A stretch of DNA of 64,000 nucleotides from Adineta steineri (lineage: Eukaryota; Rotifera; Eurotatoria; Adinetida; Adinetidae), in NCBI GenBank assembly GCA_905250115.1, contig CAJNOI010000262.1:1-64000 (forward strand). Direction: 5' to 3'. Below, piece after piece: positions 1-12,246 of the stretch (positions are counted from its first letter, which is position 1; each line of letters opens with the position of its first letter). The translations under genes and the position numbers were made by a program. The notes below the pieces were generated by a model. It made no database searches and was not told the origin of the DNA. It saw only the letters and a program-made list of their open reading frames with translations.

Positions 1-1950
1 TCATCACTGAAAGGAAAAAAGTCTGTTATTAATGCATTTTTCTTTCATTCTCTCATATGAAAACAGCTGTTGACATGTGAAGTTATTTGGCATTGAAGAG
101 GACGAAAAAGAAAAAGAAAAAAACATACTCATCGATTCATGATAATTTATCATTTTTTTTTTTGAAAACAAATTTTTTTTCTCTCTTTAAAATTTTAATT
201 ATAATAGATCTCTTTATATGTCAATACAGGAAACCTGTAGATTAAAACTAATAATTGTTCACTTTGTCTAATCTGTCTTAAAAAAGTTTTGATCCTGTAC
301 AAATGACCAATGGACAAGAAAAAGAACGTGTGAATGCGAAATTGACCTCTGAACAACCTTTCAACTAACAGTACGAGTGCGTGCACACTCACAAGAGAAA
401 AAAGAGAGAATAAATATATACATATACGGCGCGCCGCAGGAGAACTGCAGAGGACAAACAGAATAGATGGACGAACGAACAAATGGTTCAACCACGAACT
501 CTCCTTCTTTTTCTTCTTGTTATATATTCTATATGCATTGATACTCTTTCAGCAACACAGAAACAGAGAGAGAGAGAGAGAGGCAGGGAGAGAAAGTGAT
601 CGACGAAGAATCCCTTTACAGTAGTAGGCATTCAATGCATTGCCATAACACAAATTCTTTCTCTTCATTTTTCTTACGCCGTGCTCGACGGCGGCGTCCA
701 GAAGATTCTGTTCGTCGTCGACGATGGAGTTGAGAGTTCTCCTTTTTTTTCTTCATCACCGCTCTCCGCCATTGCCAACACCAAGGCTTAAAGCACACAC
801 ACACACATACATAGTAGTTAGGAAGGTATAGAAGAACACGAAAGAGACCTCACATGCTCCGAAGTTTTTCGATAGACTATCAGTCGTTATTATATCGAGG
901 AGAAACTGAGAGATGAACTTTACACACGATATGAATGTATCTGCATACACTTATGTTACATGATCCGGAAAGCCAAGATGCCGAGTAGGTTTTCGGGATG
1001 ACAACGACAGCAAGGAGCAGCAAAAAAAGAACGAGAGAAAGAAGAGCGATTTTACGGGGTATCTTTCTTTTTTTTTTTCTTCTTTATCTTCTCTATATAC
1101 ACCCACTTTGACAACTAAGTCATACAAAACCAAAAAAGAAAAAAAATAAGAACGACTTAATACAAATAGGGCGTTGGCTTGTTGACGTCGATTAGAGGCA
1201 ACTGTACAGGTGAATAAGTTTCTCATTAATTACATAAAATCATCACTTAAAAAAGCAATCAATCTATGTAGATTCGTATGTCACTGTCTATTTTTTTTGT
1301 TGAAGACCCAGTTTTATGAAATGTATGCATTTCTTGTCTATAAACTATTGTCGATCAAAACAAAATTGGCAGGGGAGTAGAAAAAAAGAACGAACGAGAA
1401 AAAGAACGTACTTATACGCGCTGTGCTCTTCTTCATGACTGTAGTGTATAGTAAATAGAAGAAAGAAAGAAAGAAAGACAGAATTATTTTACATACAATG
1501 CACGTTTTGAGAAATAGAATATGTGCAGAAGTTTTTCTTTTTAAACCAAAAGTTATATATATGTATGTATATATATATACATGGACGATGTCCATCTTAG
1601 ATATTCTTGCCCTTTTTTTGTTCTTCTCAAACAACTAGACAATATATAGAAGCAGAAAAAAAGATTAGACTCAGTAACAAACGGACGGACGAAAGGAAAA
1701 GAAAGAAGAAATATCGTTTGTTCGTTTGTTCGTCGCTCATATCGGTATAAGACCACCAAGACAGAAAGGATTGCTTTGTACATATATACATATATATACA
1801 TCGAGAAATCTTCTGTCTATCTCGTGTGTTTTCCTTCTTCAGGAAAAATTCAAAACGATTGTACATCTAAAATTATTTTTCAGAAACTTGAGCTGTGTAT
1901 ATTCATTCTTATGTTGACTATCTATTAATCATCGAATTAAATCAGCATCA
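1..1950. other. Upstream non-coding region
   Basis: No gene is supported here. The stretch is AT-rich with simple-sequence tracts: a GA run near 565-585, CA/TA runs near 796-815 and 1553-1600, and many poly-T tracts. The right part presumably holds the promoter and 5' UTR of the SAM-domain gene; a good acceptor near 1842 could end a 5' UTR intron. Open frames on the minus strand here are low complexity and show no domain. Confidence 0.6.
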
Positions 1951-4348
1951 ATGTCTACGGTAAGATTTCTTTTCATTAGATATTGATTTATTTTCTATTA
2001 TTCAATTTTAACTTTTAGAAATCATTTATTTCACAATGGAATATCGATGCTGTTATTGCTTGGCTTCACGAATCAAATTTAGGTGCATACGAAAAAGTCT
2101 TTCGAGGTATAGATAATTTCTTATAATACATTAAAAATAATTCATTTCTTTAGACAATGAAATTGATGGATCAATATTACTTAAACTCAGTGAATCAATG
2201 GTTGCTCGGTTATTTCCAACTATAAAACTTGAAGTACAATTTCTTGATTTATTACAAACAATTAAACAACGACATACAATTGAATTAAATTCAAAAAAAA
2301 CATTACCTTCATCTTCTACGTTACTAAATGGACGTGCTGCGACAACACAACAAATAGCAGCAGCACATGTTATAGCATCATCGTCTTTTGATCATGGTAA
2401 TAGTCATTCATCAAATTCAAATTCTCCAACAGCTACAAATGGTCATCATCATCCATCGAAAGTAACATATTCTGAACGTTCAATAATCCCTAAAACAGCA
2501 CTACCATTGAAAACTCTTAAACGTGAACCAAAAAATTTTCCATATCAATTAACTAAGTACGTATTCCATTTGATAAAAAGTCGAATCATTTATTTTATTA
2601 TCACTTTTCTTTCTAGTGCTCAAGCTAATGGAAATTCAAATATGGATGGAAATGAGAATGATACAAAACATACCTTCCCTCATGTATATAAATTACCTCA
2701 ATTTACTGAAACACTCCGTTTAGCATTGGCATCACAAGATGCAAGTGCCTTTAAATTACGTACATATTATCGAAATTTATTAATCTCATCTATTTATGAT
2801 GATCTCACACGATCGTATAATCTTTGGTATGTAAAAAAACTATTTATATTTATTAGATTAGAAAATGTCTGTTTATTTTAGGTATCCGAATGCTCGTCAA
2901 TATAAGACAGTTGCCTCAGCACTTGTTAAATCTTATCCATTTCTTGAAACATCCACCGAAGGCGGCGAGGTAAGTCGTTATTTCATTTGCAAAAAAATTC
3001 TTCAATTCATTTTTTATTTAAGGGTGCATGGATTGATGGTATTAAAGGTAAATTCAAACGTGGCCGTCGTACAATAACATCATATGTTGATGCAGCACAA
3101 TCAATGAATGCTGAGAATGGTTATGATCGTATGTCCGGTGATGAAGAATTAGGTGAAGAAAAATTAGCACAAACATCCGGTGGACAAAAACGATCACGAC
3201 ATGAATTCGAAGTTGATTCTGATGATGGACAATATGAATCAGGTGAAATGCCAATCAATGGTAATGGAAAAGATACTGTATGTTTACTTCTTTCATTTTT
3301 TAAATACAAATATAACGAAAATTGCTTTTTGTTAAGGATCAAACAAGTGAAAATAATGATGATATAGATGAAGACGAATTAAATCGTTTACGAACTTGTA
3401 TAACAGCTATGCAAGAAACATTAGCAACAACAGATGATCCAGATATCTCACTTATATCAGATTATTTTAAAGAAACATTTGAAATTCGTCGTACTTTTGT
3501 TAAAACACATAATACAAATGAAATTCTTACTGAATATCCTGCATTACAATTACATTCATGCGTATGTGTTATCCAAAAATTCATTTTAATATAAAATTTT
3601 GTTTTTTTTGTTATTATTATTTAGTTACTCGCTGATTTTCATATGCAAACAAATATACCTATTCAAACAGTATTAATACATAAACTGCGTTCAATATCAA
3701 AACCAATATTACGACTAGCAAAAGAAACTGGTTGCGCACCAGAAATTCTTCATTCATATCATACTATTCTTTCACAACGACCACAATTAGAACAAAGTAA
3801 TCTATAATAATATTTTTAACTTATCATTCCGAGAGTGGGATGGATGCGATTCACAGAATTTTTCTTATACAAAAACGTGAAACTGAATGCTTTTTATTTT
3901 TTTATTTTAGTCGTAGCCGATACATTCGCTATTTTAATTGTTGCTAGTTATTTTGGTGAATATCAATTTTTGTTAATTTCGTCGGATAAAGTAAGAAGAA
4001 GAAAAATAATATTTTATTCTAAAATAAATATATATTTTGTAGGATTCACAATCTCCATGGCCAATAATACGTGGAGATCATCCAGCTCGAGCATTTTTTG
4101 ATGGCAAATCTTCTTCATTATCATATAATATTGAATTAGATTATGTCCAATTATTTCATCGACCATTAAATGATTTTTTAACAGCAATATGTACATTATT
4201 TGCTACATATACCGTTTTTGAAATAACTTATGGTAAACTTGAAATGACATTATCATTTATTGATTGTTTACTTCGAGATAATGCACATTCATCGACACGT
4301 TCACCACAAGTACATGAATTAATCAATGAACTCATTTCTATGAAATAA
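1951..4348 (+). CDS. SAM-domain protein, SAMD3-like
   Basis: Ten exons join in frame: 1951-1959, 2019-2106, 2154-2556, 2617-2826, 2882-2969, 3023-3277, 3337-3561, 3625-3796, 3911-3990, 4043-4348 (611 aa). The start is a 9-nt coding exon (M-S-T). Residues about 8-75 form a sterile alpha motif (WNIDAVIAWLHESNLGAY, then DNEIDGSILLKLSES). A Ser/Asn/His-rich linker follows. A block near YPNARQYKTVASALVKSYPF then GAWIDGIKGKFKRGRR is typical of proteins named sterile alpha motif domain-containing protein 3-like in fish and invertebrates. The C-terminal half looks globular with no recognised motif. SAM domains mediate protein or RNA binding; the molecular role of this family is not well defined. Sure of the gene and the SAM domain, moderately sure of the family. 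Confidence 0.85.
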
Positions 4349-4517
4349 AAAAAAAAAAACGAGAGAAAATAGTTGAGAATGATTTTGTTTTTGTTTTTGT
4401 TTTTTACAATCATCTCATGCAGTATGTATATCTGTATATATCTGAATATATTTGTTTCGTCATTTGAAAATCAACGAAAAAAAAAAAGAAAACATAACAT
4501 CAAAGAAATAGGAATTA

Positions 4518-5009
4518 TTAATCTTTTAAACGATAAATTAATATAATAGCAATAAAATAAAGAATACTGATAATAAAACCAAATAATATTCCAATTAAAC
4601 GTAATAGATTACAATCATGTGTAACATGAATTATTTTTTGAGATGGATTAATATCATGTTGAGTTATAACATGACCATCGGATGAATTAATAATAGCATA
4701 TAATGTAAAACAAGATGCAAGAAGAAATGCAATAGATAGAAGGATATATAATATTAAGATAGATTTTTTAGCTTGAGGATATTTTGAACCAAATAAACGG
4801 TTAATAAAAAAATAAATTTCAAATGAAAATGATATCCAGATTAGTATATAATAGAAAAGGATGGATTGATGGTTAAAACCAAGAAATTCATTGAGATATG
4901 AATTGCAAGAAGTGAGTTTTATTTCAGCAAAGATTAATAGGAGAATTAGACAAATAAATCGAATAGTATGTATGATACCAAATGGTTGTGTGAAATAATT
5001 TTTCGACAT
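4518..5009 (-). CDS. Four-TM membrane protein, MARVEL-like topology
   Basis: Single exon, 163 aa. Four hydrophobic helices are visible: near residues 15-32 (IRFICLILLLIFAEI), 50-70, 83-105 (ILILYILLSIAFLLAS) and 137-158 (LIGILFGFIISILYFIAIIL). A hydrophilic loop containing two His and a Cys lies between TM3 and TM4. The order is that of MARVEL or tetraspan proteins, but no family motif is decisive. It is divergently paired, 84 bp apart, with the plus-strand gene at 5094, and the two proteins resemble each other around TM2 (FFINRLF against FFSRIF), so they are probably an inverted tandem duplicate sharing one promoter. Function unknown. Confidence 0.7.
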   Translation of the reverse strand: MSKNYFTQPFGIIHTIRFICLILLLIFAEIKLTSCNSYLNEFLGFNHQSILFYYILIWISFSFEIYFFINRLFGSKYPQAKKSILILYILLSIAFLLASCFTLYAIINSSDGHVITQHDINPSQKIIHVTHDCNLLRLIGILFGFIISILYFIAIILIYRLKD

Positions 5010-5093
5010 AATCGGTTGTCAATTGAAAATCAATTGATAGGAGTGCGCACTTTTTCTTTTATTTTAATTAAGAGAAGGAAAAACAGATTCACA

Positions 5094-5580
5094 ATGAATA
5101 TTAACTATGTCAAAAATCAAAAAGGTTTATTACATCTTAGCCGACTTATTATTCTTATGATTTGTATTATTTATATTAATATTTTATCCTGTGGTCAAAA
5201 TGCATTTGGTGGTCATGCGAATGTTAATTCAACATCAGATAGTGAATTTATTCATATTAGTAAATATTCATTATGTTTTAGTTATGTGGGTTGCATTGGG
5301 AATAGATGGTTTTGTTTTCTTCAGTCGAATATTTGAACAAGATGATGGAACAAGTGAAACATCTATATTAATTGATGCAGCATTAGGTCTTATCTATTTT
5401 GTTGCGTTTGTTATTTTACTTGTTTCGTGGATAAAATGTTCAGATACACAAACGTTATTTTGTAATGGTAATTACAAGTGTATTGTTCATATTTTACCTA
5501 CTCTTGCTGCTCTTACTCTAACAATACTTTATATTTATCATGATGTTCGACGTTCTATTCGAAAGTTAAATTCCATATAA
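5094..5580 (+). pseudogene. Four-TM protein paralogue with apparent frameshift
   Basis: Starts at the ATG at 5094 (MNINYVKNQKG); an in-frame ATG further upstream would overlap the divergent partner and is not preferred. The N-terminal part has one TM helix and runs to about 5283 (HISKYSLCF). The rest continues in another frame from about 5290 (VALGIDGFVFFSRIF) to the stop at 5580, with two more TM helices. Dropping one base in the GTGGG run near 5286-5290 restores a four-TM protein colinear with the neighbour at 4518-5009. Alternatives are a sequence error or an unusual intron (a weak GTGG donor near 5200 joined to the TTTTAG ending near 5281). No other disabling change is seen, so decay, if real, is recent. 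Confidence 0.55.
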
Positions 5581-5968
5581 AACAAAAAGAAACTATTCAA
5601 ATATGTTATCAAAATATTCCATATTTATATTATATTTTTGTTTCTTTCTTAACATGAATCATTAATAAAAAACAATAACTGTATTTTCATCTCCTTAAGA
5701 CTATTTTTCTAAATCAATCAAGACTATTAATACTGTTTCTTCCACCGTTTTTTATTTTCACCTTCTATCAAGAAAAAAAAATCACATCCGAATCTATACA
5801 TTTACATTTCTCACCTACTAAAAACACCTGTTCAATACTGTACATTAAAATCGTTAAGCTAAAAACCGGAGAAGCAAAAATAACGAATCATTAAAGTAAT
5901 CAAAAAGATAAATAATAATAATAAGAGATGTAAAAAAAAAGATTAAATCTTCGAAGACAAAAAATAGA
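5581..5968. other. Convergent intergenic spacer
   Basis: Spacer between the 3' ends of the four-TM gene and the Mondo gene. It is AT-rich with possible AATAAA-type polyadenylation signals for both strands (near 5665 and 5910). Nothing else is recognised. Confidence 0.5.
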
Positions 5969-8900
5969 TCATTGATTATCATTAGTTGCTAATCGAATAC
6001 ACTCATCTGGTGCACGTTCAGGTGCTAAAATAACAAAAAAAAATAATATTGAAAAAAATCTTAAATATAATTTACCTGTAATTAATGATGTTGTTCGTCC
6101 AATATCTACTACTGCTTGCGTAGCTGATTGACGTAATTGTCCAAGACTAAGAGAATGATTTTTCCATTCATTTAATGAACGTATAAAATCTTCCGATGAT
6201 TCACATGTAACAGTATTTTGAAATGTATCAAACATACGTTGAAGTATAAGTGAATAAGGATAGAAAAGCCAATTTTTTCGTGTACGATCAGCAATATATG
6301 CGCGAAAAAGAGCGTTTGATGCCTCACGTGATCGTCGTGCTGTTGATACTGTTGGAATACCATCAACAGGTAAACTTGTTTGATATTGAGATATTTTATA
6401 TTGTAATTGTTCTTGTTCATGTTGTAATAATTCAACTTCATCTTTCATTTTATCGCGTAATTGAATAACTCGTTGAATATGATGTGCAGCTAAGATAAAT
6501 AATAATTATTTGAAAATAATACAAAAGAAAAAAGAATACTTACTACATTCAAGCATTTGAGCTTTACTTATTTTTGCATTTACTGGATCATTAAGTTCAG
6601 GAATTAATGTACGAAGACTTTCAAAACCGTTCTATAAAAAAATATTCAAACTTGTTTTTCTATTGTAAAAGAAATGATTTACTTTTATATTACGACGACG
6701 TTTACTTTCAGCATTTGAGTTTGATAATGTAGATGTTTCCATTAGCTAGAAAATAAGTCAATATACTATCTTCTATATATATTTAAATATAATAAAGTAT
6801 TACCATATCATTATTTAAGTATGACATATTTTCAGGTGTTGATATACTATGTTTATTTGTTAATAAAGATGATGCTGTAGAATATTCTTGTGGAATATTC
6901 AAAGGCATATCTGCCGAACCAATAATAGACGCAGAACGTTGTGTTTTAGCCTTACGAGTTAATGGAAAAGTTAACATCGTTTGATTTGGATTTGGCATCT
7001 GTTATAGAGAGACAAATTTTTTTAATTATAAAAAATAAATCTTGCTTTAAAATTTACTTGAATAGGACTATGACTATTACTATTTACTGTTCCTAATCGT
7101 TTAGTTTGCGTTTTTTTCTGTGCAGGTTTTCTTGTATTTCTAACTGATTTAGTTTGTTTTTCCTTTGATATAGTACTTGGTGATACAGATTGTTCTATTA
7201 ATGGTGAACGTTTTTGATGAAGAAGGTTGACAAGTGTTGATGATGGAGATGATTTATTTATCATGGTTGATAAATAAGTTGAAGGTGTTTGTGGTGTATT
7301 TATCATAATATTTGTTGGTGATGATGATGATGATGATGATGATGATATTAATTGAGTAATATTTTTATCGTTACCAATTGGTTTTGATAATGTTGATGGT
7401 GAATATGTATCAAATGGAAGTGTTTGTGGTGTTAATGGTTCATAATGATTGTTATTATAAATATTCATTTGATTTAAATTGTTAACATTTATCTATTCAA
7501 TAGGAAAAGAACATGCGAATGTAGAAAAATAAATAAAAGATGTACATGAGAATTATTTTGATTTAGAAGATTTTTTTGATGTACAATTGAAAGAGTTGAT
7601 CGATCATTAGGTGGAGAAACTAATGTTGGAAAATGATGTAAATTTTGTTGTGTTTGTGTTGATAGATTTAATGTATAAGGTGTTTGTGGTTGATAATGTT
7701 GTAATGTTGGTAACTAACGAAAGAAATAAAATATATTAATTTTCTCAATGCCTGTAAATAGCGGCGGCGCCAGGAATCTTGACTAGGGTGGGCTCAGGCC
7801 TAATAAATTTCAAACAGGGTGGGCTGAGATAGAATACCATTGGTTTTTTTTAAATTTGAAAAAAATTTCATGGTGGGCTCAAACAATTTCAGGGAAGGCT
7901 GAGCCCACCCTTGGCGCCGCCACTAGCTGTAAATTATAAAATTACTGCTGTAGTAGTCCGTTCATGTTTTAATACTATATGTCATTTATCAAAATTGTCT
8001 TATTTTATTTTAAAATATATGACTCATTCTCATTAGCACTATAATCTTCGTTAAGTTCTGGATTCAATGATCTATAAGAGTAAAAGGGAAGAGCTCTTTC
8101 TTTGAAAATACCTGGGTAAGTTTAGATCTGATTTGAATTTTTTTCCGTTCTGAGGGTGTGGCTTCTTCATATTGTGGATGTGTCCGTCTGTCTAACAGTG
8201 CTTGTCATCTCTCTCTCAGGAATACATAATATTTCGGATTAATATCAATTCTAGATGTTACACGATTAGATTTTATATCAAAAAATATCTTACTGAATCA
8301 TTATGACATCTCATATTGAACATATCATCTAAAATATAAATAAAACTATTGATCAATCATTTTAAAATTCATCTTCTTTTTTTTACGATTTATTGGTTGT
8401 TGTTCGAAATCATCGAATAAAGAATTAAAATCAAAATGATATTGACCCATAACAGGTTGATATAAATCTGGATTTCCACCAAGACCTAGAAAAAATAAAT
8501 ATTTAATCAAGATTATCAATAGGACACTTTTTCTTCTAGGTATTAAATAACAAACAGTTTCATACAAAACAAAAAACAACAGGTTATAAAGCTGGTATCA
8601 CATAACCACAAAAATAAAGGAATATTAAAAGCAATTAGACTATATTTATATATATATATATATGGAAATTCGGGTTTTCTACATATCGATAAATCGTATG
8701 AGCATTGACAAATAAGAATTATATACGCGCAAGTCATTTACAAACTAATCTTATTAGACAGTAACAAAAAGTACTGTTTTATATACATAAATATATATTG
8801 ATAGCTACGTATATATATATATATGCATTTACCTGAGAGTGGATTGTCTAAGTAAAAATAAAATAAAAATAAACTGACTATCACCATTCAAAAACAAAAT

Positions 8901-9929
8901 ATTAAGACTAGACATACCACCATCTTTATCATTGAATATATTTGTTGTTGAAAAAAGTAATTGATCTTCAATTAAATCAAATTCTTCAAAAAGATTATAT
9001 GGTTCAGGTGGTGGTGTTGCAATACGACGAAAATTTGGATTAATCTTTGGTGTATGAATTTCTCCAACATTTCCCAAAAGACTTTTCATTTCTTCACTCT
9101 AAAATTTTATATTCAATTTTAGAAGAAATAAAAAACAACAACAACAAGTACCGTTATATCATTTTCAAATTTTCTTAATGCTATTTTTGAACTTTGTCTC
9201 CATTTGATATATTCACCTTTTAAACTATTGATTATTTGTTGTTTAAATTGTTGAGTTAATGGTGTCTATTAAAAATAAAGACAAATAATTTTCATTAGAA
9301 TATAATTATAATTATACAGGTAATGTTTGAGTTGTATCTAATGGAGAAACAAATTGACAAACAACAGTATTTCGATTTAAAATATCTGAATAAAATTTAT
9401 ATAAACATTAAGATTAGAAAGTTTTTAATTGAAATTACATTGTTGATGCCATGTTCGCCAAATAACATTATTTAAACGAATTTTATCTTGACATTCAATA
9501 CGTGATCCACGAAAATTTTTCCATTTTGGTGATGTTAAATTCGATCTAAATAAAAAGTAACATAAGATTTCGTATAGAATTAAAAAAATTTTACCTATAT
9601 ACATTGTTAAAAACACGTAGAAAAGAATATAAACTATTAAATTGACCATTTGCTTCTGTTCGTCGTTCTGGTTCACCTCGTGGTCCATCATTAAGAAAAG
9701 GTAAACCTTGTGCAGTGGGAATCGGTGATGGGCATGGTACATCAATTGGCTAGAAAAATATTATCATAGAAAATAATATTTTTATAAAAAATAATGAATT
9801 TACTTCTGGATCATTCTCTATACTTGATGTCATAAATTGACCTGAATATAGAGGATGTTTGACTTCTTTTCGATTTCCATTTGAACGTGCAGTTGGTTCT
9901 AGTTTTATTCTTTTTACACTGCGAGACAT
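5969..9929 (-). CDS. Mondo / MLX-interacting bHLHZip transcription factor
   Basis: Sixteen exons in frame (787 aa): 9804-9929, 9595-9749, 9439-9545, 9318-9385, 9152-9265, 8918-9098, 8833-8847, 8387-8485, 8112-8191, 7546-7713, 7058-7492, 6804-6998, 6683-6745, 6544-6631, 6076-6489, 5969-6024. The N-terminus carries the Mondo conserved region: [12 protein letters not shown], then [13 protein letters not shown] and CQFVSPL, as in MondoA/ChREBP. The middle is Ser/Gln/Pro-rich with a poly-Ser run (about 7320-7345). A bHLH ([21 protein letters not shown], then KISKAQMLE) precedes a zipper and the Mondo C-terminal (DCD-type) segment with [13 protein letters not shown]. Family members dimerise with Mlx, bind carbohydrate response elements and switch on glycolytic and lipogenic genes when glucose-6-phosphate rises. 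Animals outside vertebrates usually have one Mondo, so MondoA versus ChREBP cannot be assigned. Odd points: a 15-nt microexon, and a hAT-like element in the intron 7714-8111. Confidence 0.93.
7759..7925. mobile_element. hAT-like MITE in Mondo intron
   Basis: A 167-bp GC-richer element with inverted ends: the left begins TAGCGGCGGCGCC and the right ends GGCGCCGCCACTA. A second inverted pair lies inside (GGGTGGGCTCAG and CTGAGCCCACCC). Flanks are cctgtaaa (7751-7758) and gctgtaaa (7926-7933), an 8-bp target duplication with one mismatch. Ends of the YARNG type plus 8-bp duplications fit hAT superfamily non-autonomous elements. It has no coding capacity. Confidence 0.75.
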
Positions 9930-10499
9930 GTATATATTTTAATGCAAAAATTTCGTATTATTCGTTTAAAAATCTAAAAAAACAAATAGAACAAATGGTA
10001 TAATAACTATAGCTTCCTTCCTTTCCCTTTGTAAACTAACTTATCAACTTATGAAAAGTCGATCAAAGCGACACCAATTGATAAATTCTGAATGGTTTAT
10101 TTATTTCATCCATTCATTTTTAGCTCGAACTACGTCATATCTTCGATTTAGTGATCCAAACAAAATGGTACTTATCATATGACACGCGGGGGTAGAATAG
10201 AATGTACTCAACAACTACAGAACTACTCTATCGGATAACTAAATTATAACTGTATATAAGGGAGAAAAAACACATTCTTATCTTACATATTATTCCGCTA
10301 TGATTTTCTCTTCCATGATAAATAAAATTCATTCTAATGTTTGTCATAAATTCTCTGGACATTTTGAAATTACTATCAGATAACATAATATATACACGTA
10401 TTTGTATTTCTAAAGTTATGCAAATAATAATAAAGTATTATATAATAGAAATTCAATTTACTCACAGATTTTCCATTGGTGACTAATATTCCAACTGGT

Positions 10500-10533
10500 G
10501 GGGGTGTGGTCGAGATGGAAGGAACACACCCCC
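10500..10533. repeat. Short G/C-rich hairpin
   Basis: Perfect 9-bp inverted arms (GGGGGTGTG and CACACCCCC) with a 16-nt loop, in otherwise AT-rich DNA. It may be a degenerate element end; no target duplication is evident. Confidence 0.45.
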
Positions 10534-10593
10534 TTTAGTACTGTTCCTGTTCTAAAATCTCTTCTCTCATCAAACACATAGTTATATTTAAGT

Positions 10594-10953
10594 CAGTGAT
10601 GTCAACTGTCATAGTTGGAAAACCGGAATTTTAATATGAAATTCCGGAAAGGTTTTTAACAGTTAAGTTCTACCGGCTAAAATAAGTTTCTCAAAATTTT
10701 GTTCTCGATTGTACCACTTATTATTTAAAAAGACACATGTTTCTATATATCAAAAGAAAATCAACATCAAAATTCAAAATATAACAAACTAAATATATAA
10801 GAACTATAAGCCACTGAGTCGCTGTCAAATAAAAAATTGTTTTTGAGTTTTAATAAATAGGTAAAATTTAATTCAATAAAAGTCATCTGAAATCCGGAAA
10901 AAGTAGGACAATCTGGAATTTTTCTGGAAAAATCGGAAGAGTTGGCAACACTG
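10594..10953. mobile_element. hAT-like MITE, copy 1 of CAGTG family
   Basis: A 360-bp element beginning CAGTGATGTCAACTGT and ending AGAGTTGGCAACACTG, so the termini are inverted (CAGTGTTGCCAACT type). Flanks are atttaagt (10586-10593) and atttaact (10954-10961), an 8-bp duplication with one mismatch. The interior holds several CCGGAA/TTCCGG motifs. It matches the element at 21553-21945 along its length in the same orientation, with small indels. No open frame. Confidence 0.85.
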
Positions 10954-12246
10954 ATTTAACTATAATTAATAATGTTTGCAAATTACTATTTGTTATAAAT
11001 TTGAAGAATATCTATACAGTTATCTATTATACAAATGATTACGTTGCAGCGTATTACATTCAATGTCATAAAATAGAACTAAAAGTATGTTAGAATAAGT
11101 TCAAAAGAACATCTTTTATATAAAAACAAATATTGCGAATACTTATTCGTATATTGACATCTTTATTTAATACAACAATTCGATCACTAAGAAATAGATA
11201 TGAGATTTTTAAAATAGTTTAATGTTACAATCTATTACTGACTACTGTTAAGATTTATTTTATCTTGCCTCTCGATCGACATCTGATGCACTTTTATCAA
11301 GCACTACAAATCAACGAACATTGAGATTTAGTTAGAACACTACTCATTTCAAATATACTAAAATCAATTATAAGACAGTATGTATAACGGAGCTAAAATA
11401 ATAACATCGAACATATTTCCTACTGTAAATAATTAGATGAAAGTGATGAACTTGAACTATTAAAAGTCAAAAGTATATACATATATACATTTATGATAAA
11501 AGGAAATTTTTATCTTCAGATCTATCATATTTATAAAAGAATAGAGTACAAATGTGAAGTAGTACTACTAGCTATAAGATGTAACAAAGACATTTAAATA
11601 TGATTATACTGATAACAGAATATACAAGGATGAATTTATTCGTTCACATTAATATAATGATCAGCGTTCGTTCGATGAAGTAAATTAATTCTAAAGATCA
11701 ATTAACTGTTAAAATATTTTATTTCATCATCGAATTTTTAAAACATTCATAATTAATATAATCATTCTATCTTAATCTTTGCAAATTTTACATGTGTAAT
11801 ATATAAATCGAAAATGATGTCACTAGTTGACAGTTTATTGTAAAATATGGATTAATATTCTGTAATTGGTTTGTTATTTGTTAAAATATTTGGTTTATTA
11901 TTTCTTATCGTATTTTGCAAAATAATAATGATGATTTTTATTGAAACGTATTGACCTTTCGATTTTTTATTAATCGAGATTTTTTAGCGTAGTGAAAAAA
12001 CTATTATCAATTTCTTTTTGTCTATTTTTATCTATTAAAGTACGCTTATCAAAAAACTAAGTGTGATCAAAAAAACTTAACAATTATCATCTTCAATTTC
12101 TTTTTTTGTGCCTTATTTAAATTTGATAGCATATCTTACTTTATAAATATGAAAGGAAGTTCGATATTGTTCTATTTCTTTTCTCAATGTCTATTTTATT
12201 TCGTTTACATTATCTATCAAAATGTTGCAGACATACATTTACCTAC

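Larger units (their letters stand above)
9930..12246. other. Intergenic region with one MITE and a short hairpin
   Basis: Divergent spacer between Mondo and MTHFD1, so it holds both promoters. It contains a 360-bp hAT-like element (10594-10953) and a 9-bp perfect inverted repeat (10500-10508 with 10525-10533). Before the MTHFD1 start there is a TTGCAG near 12230 that could be a 5' UTR splice acceptor. The rest is AT-rich and I see no other gene in it. Confidence 0.55.

Noticed and set aside
951..1226. Minus-strand frame of 91 residues in the left flank
   Set aside because: Low-complexity Phe/Ser/Leu composition from poly-T DNA, no splice-site or domain support.
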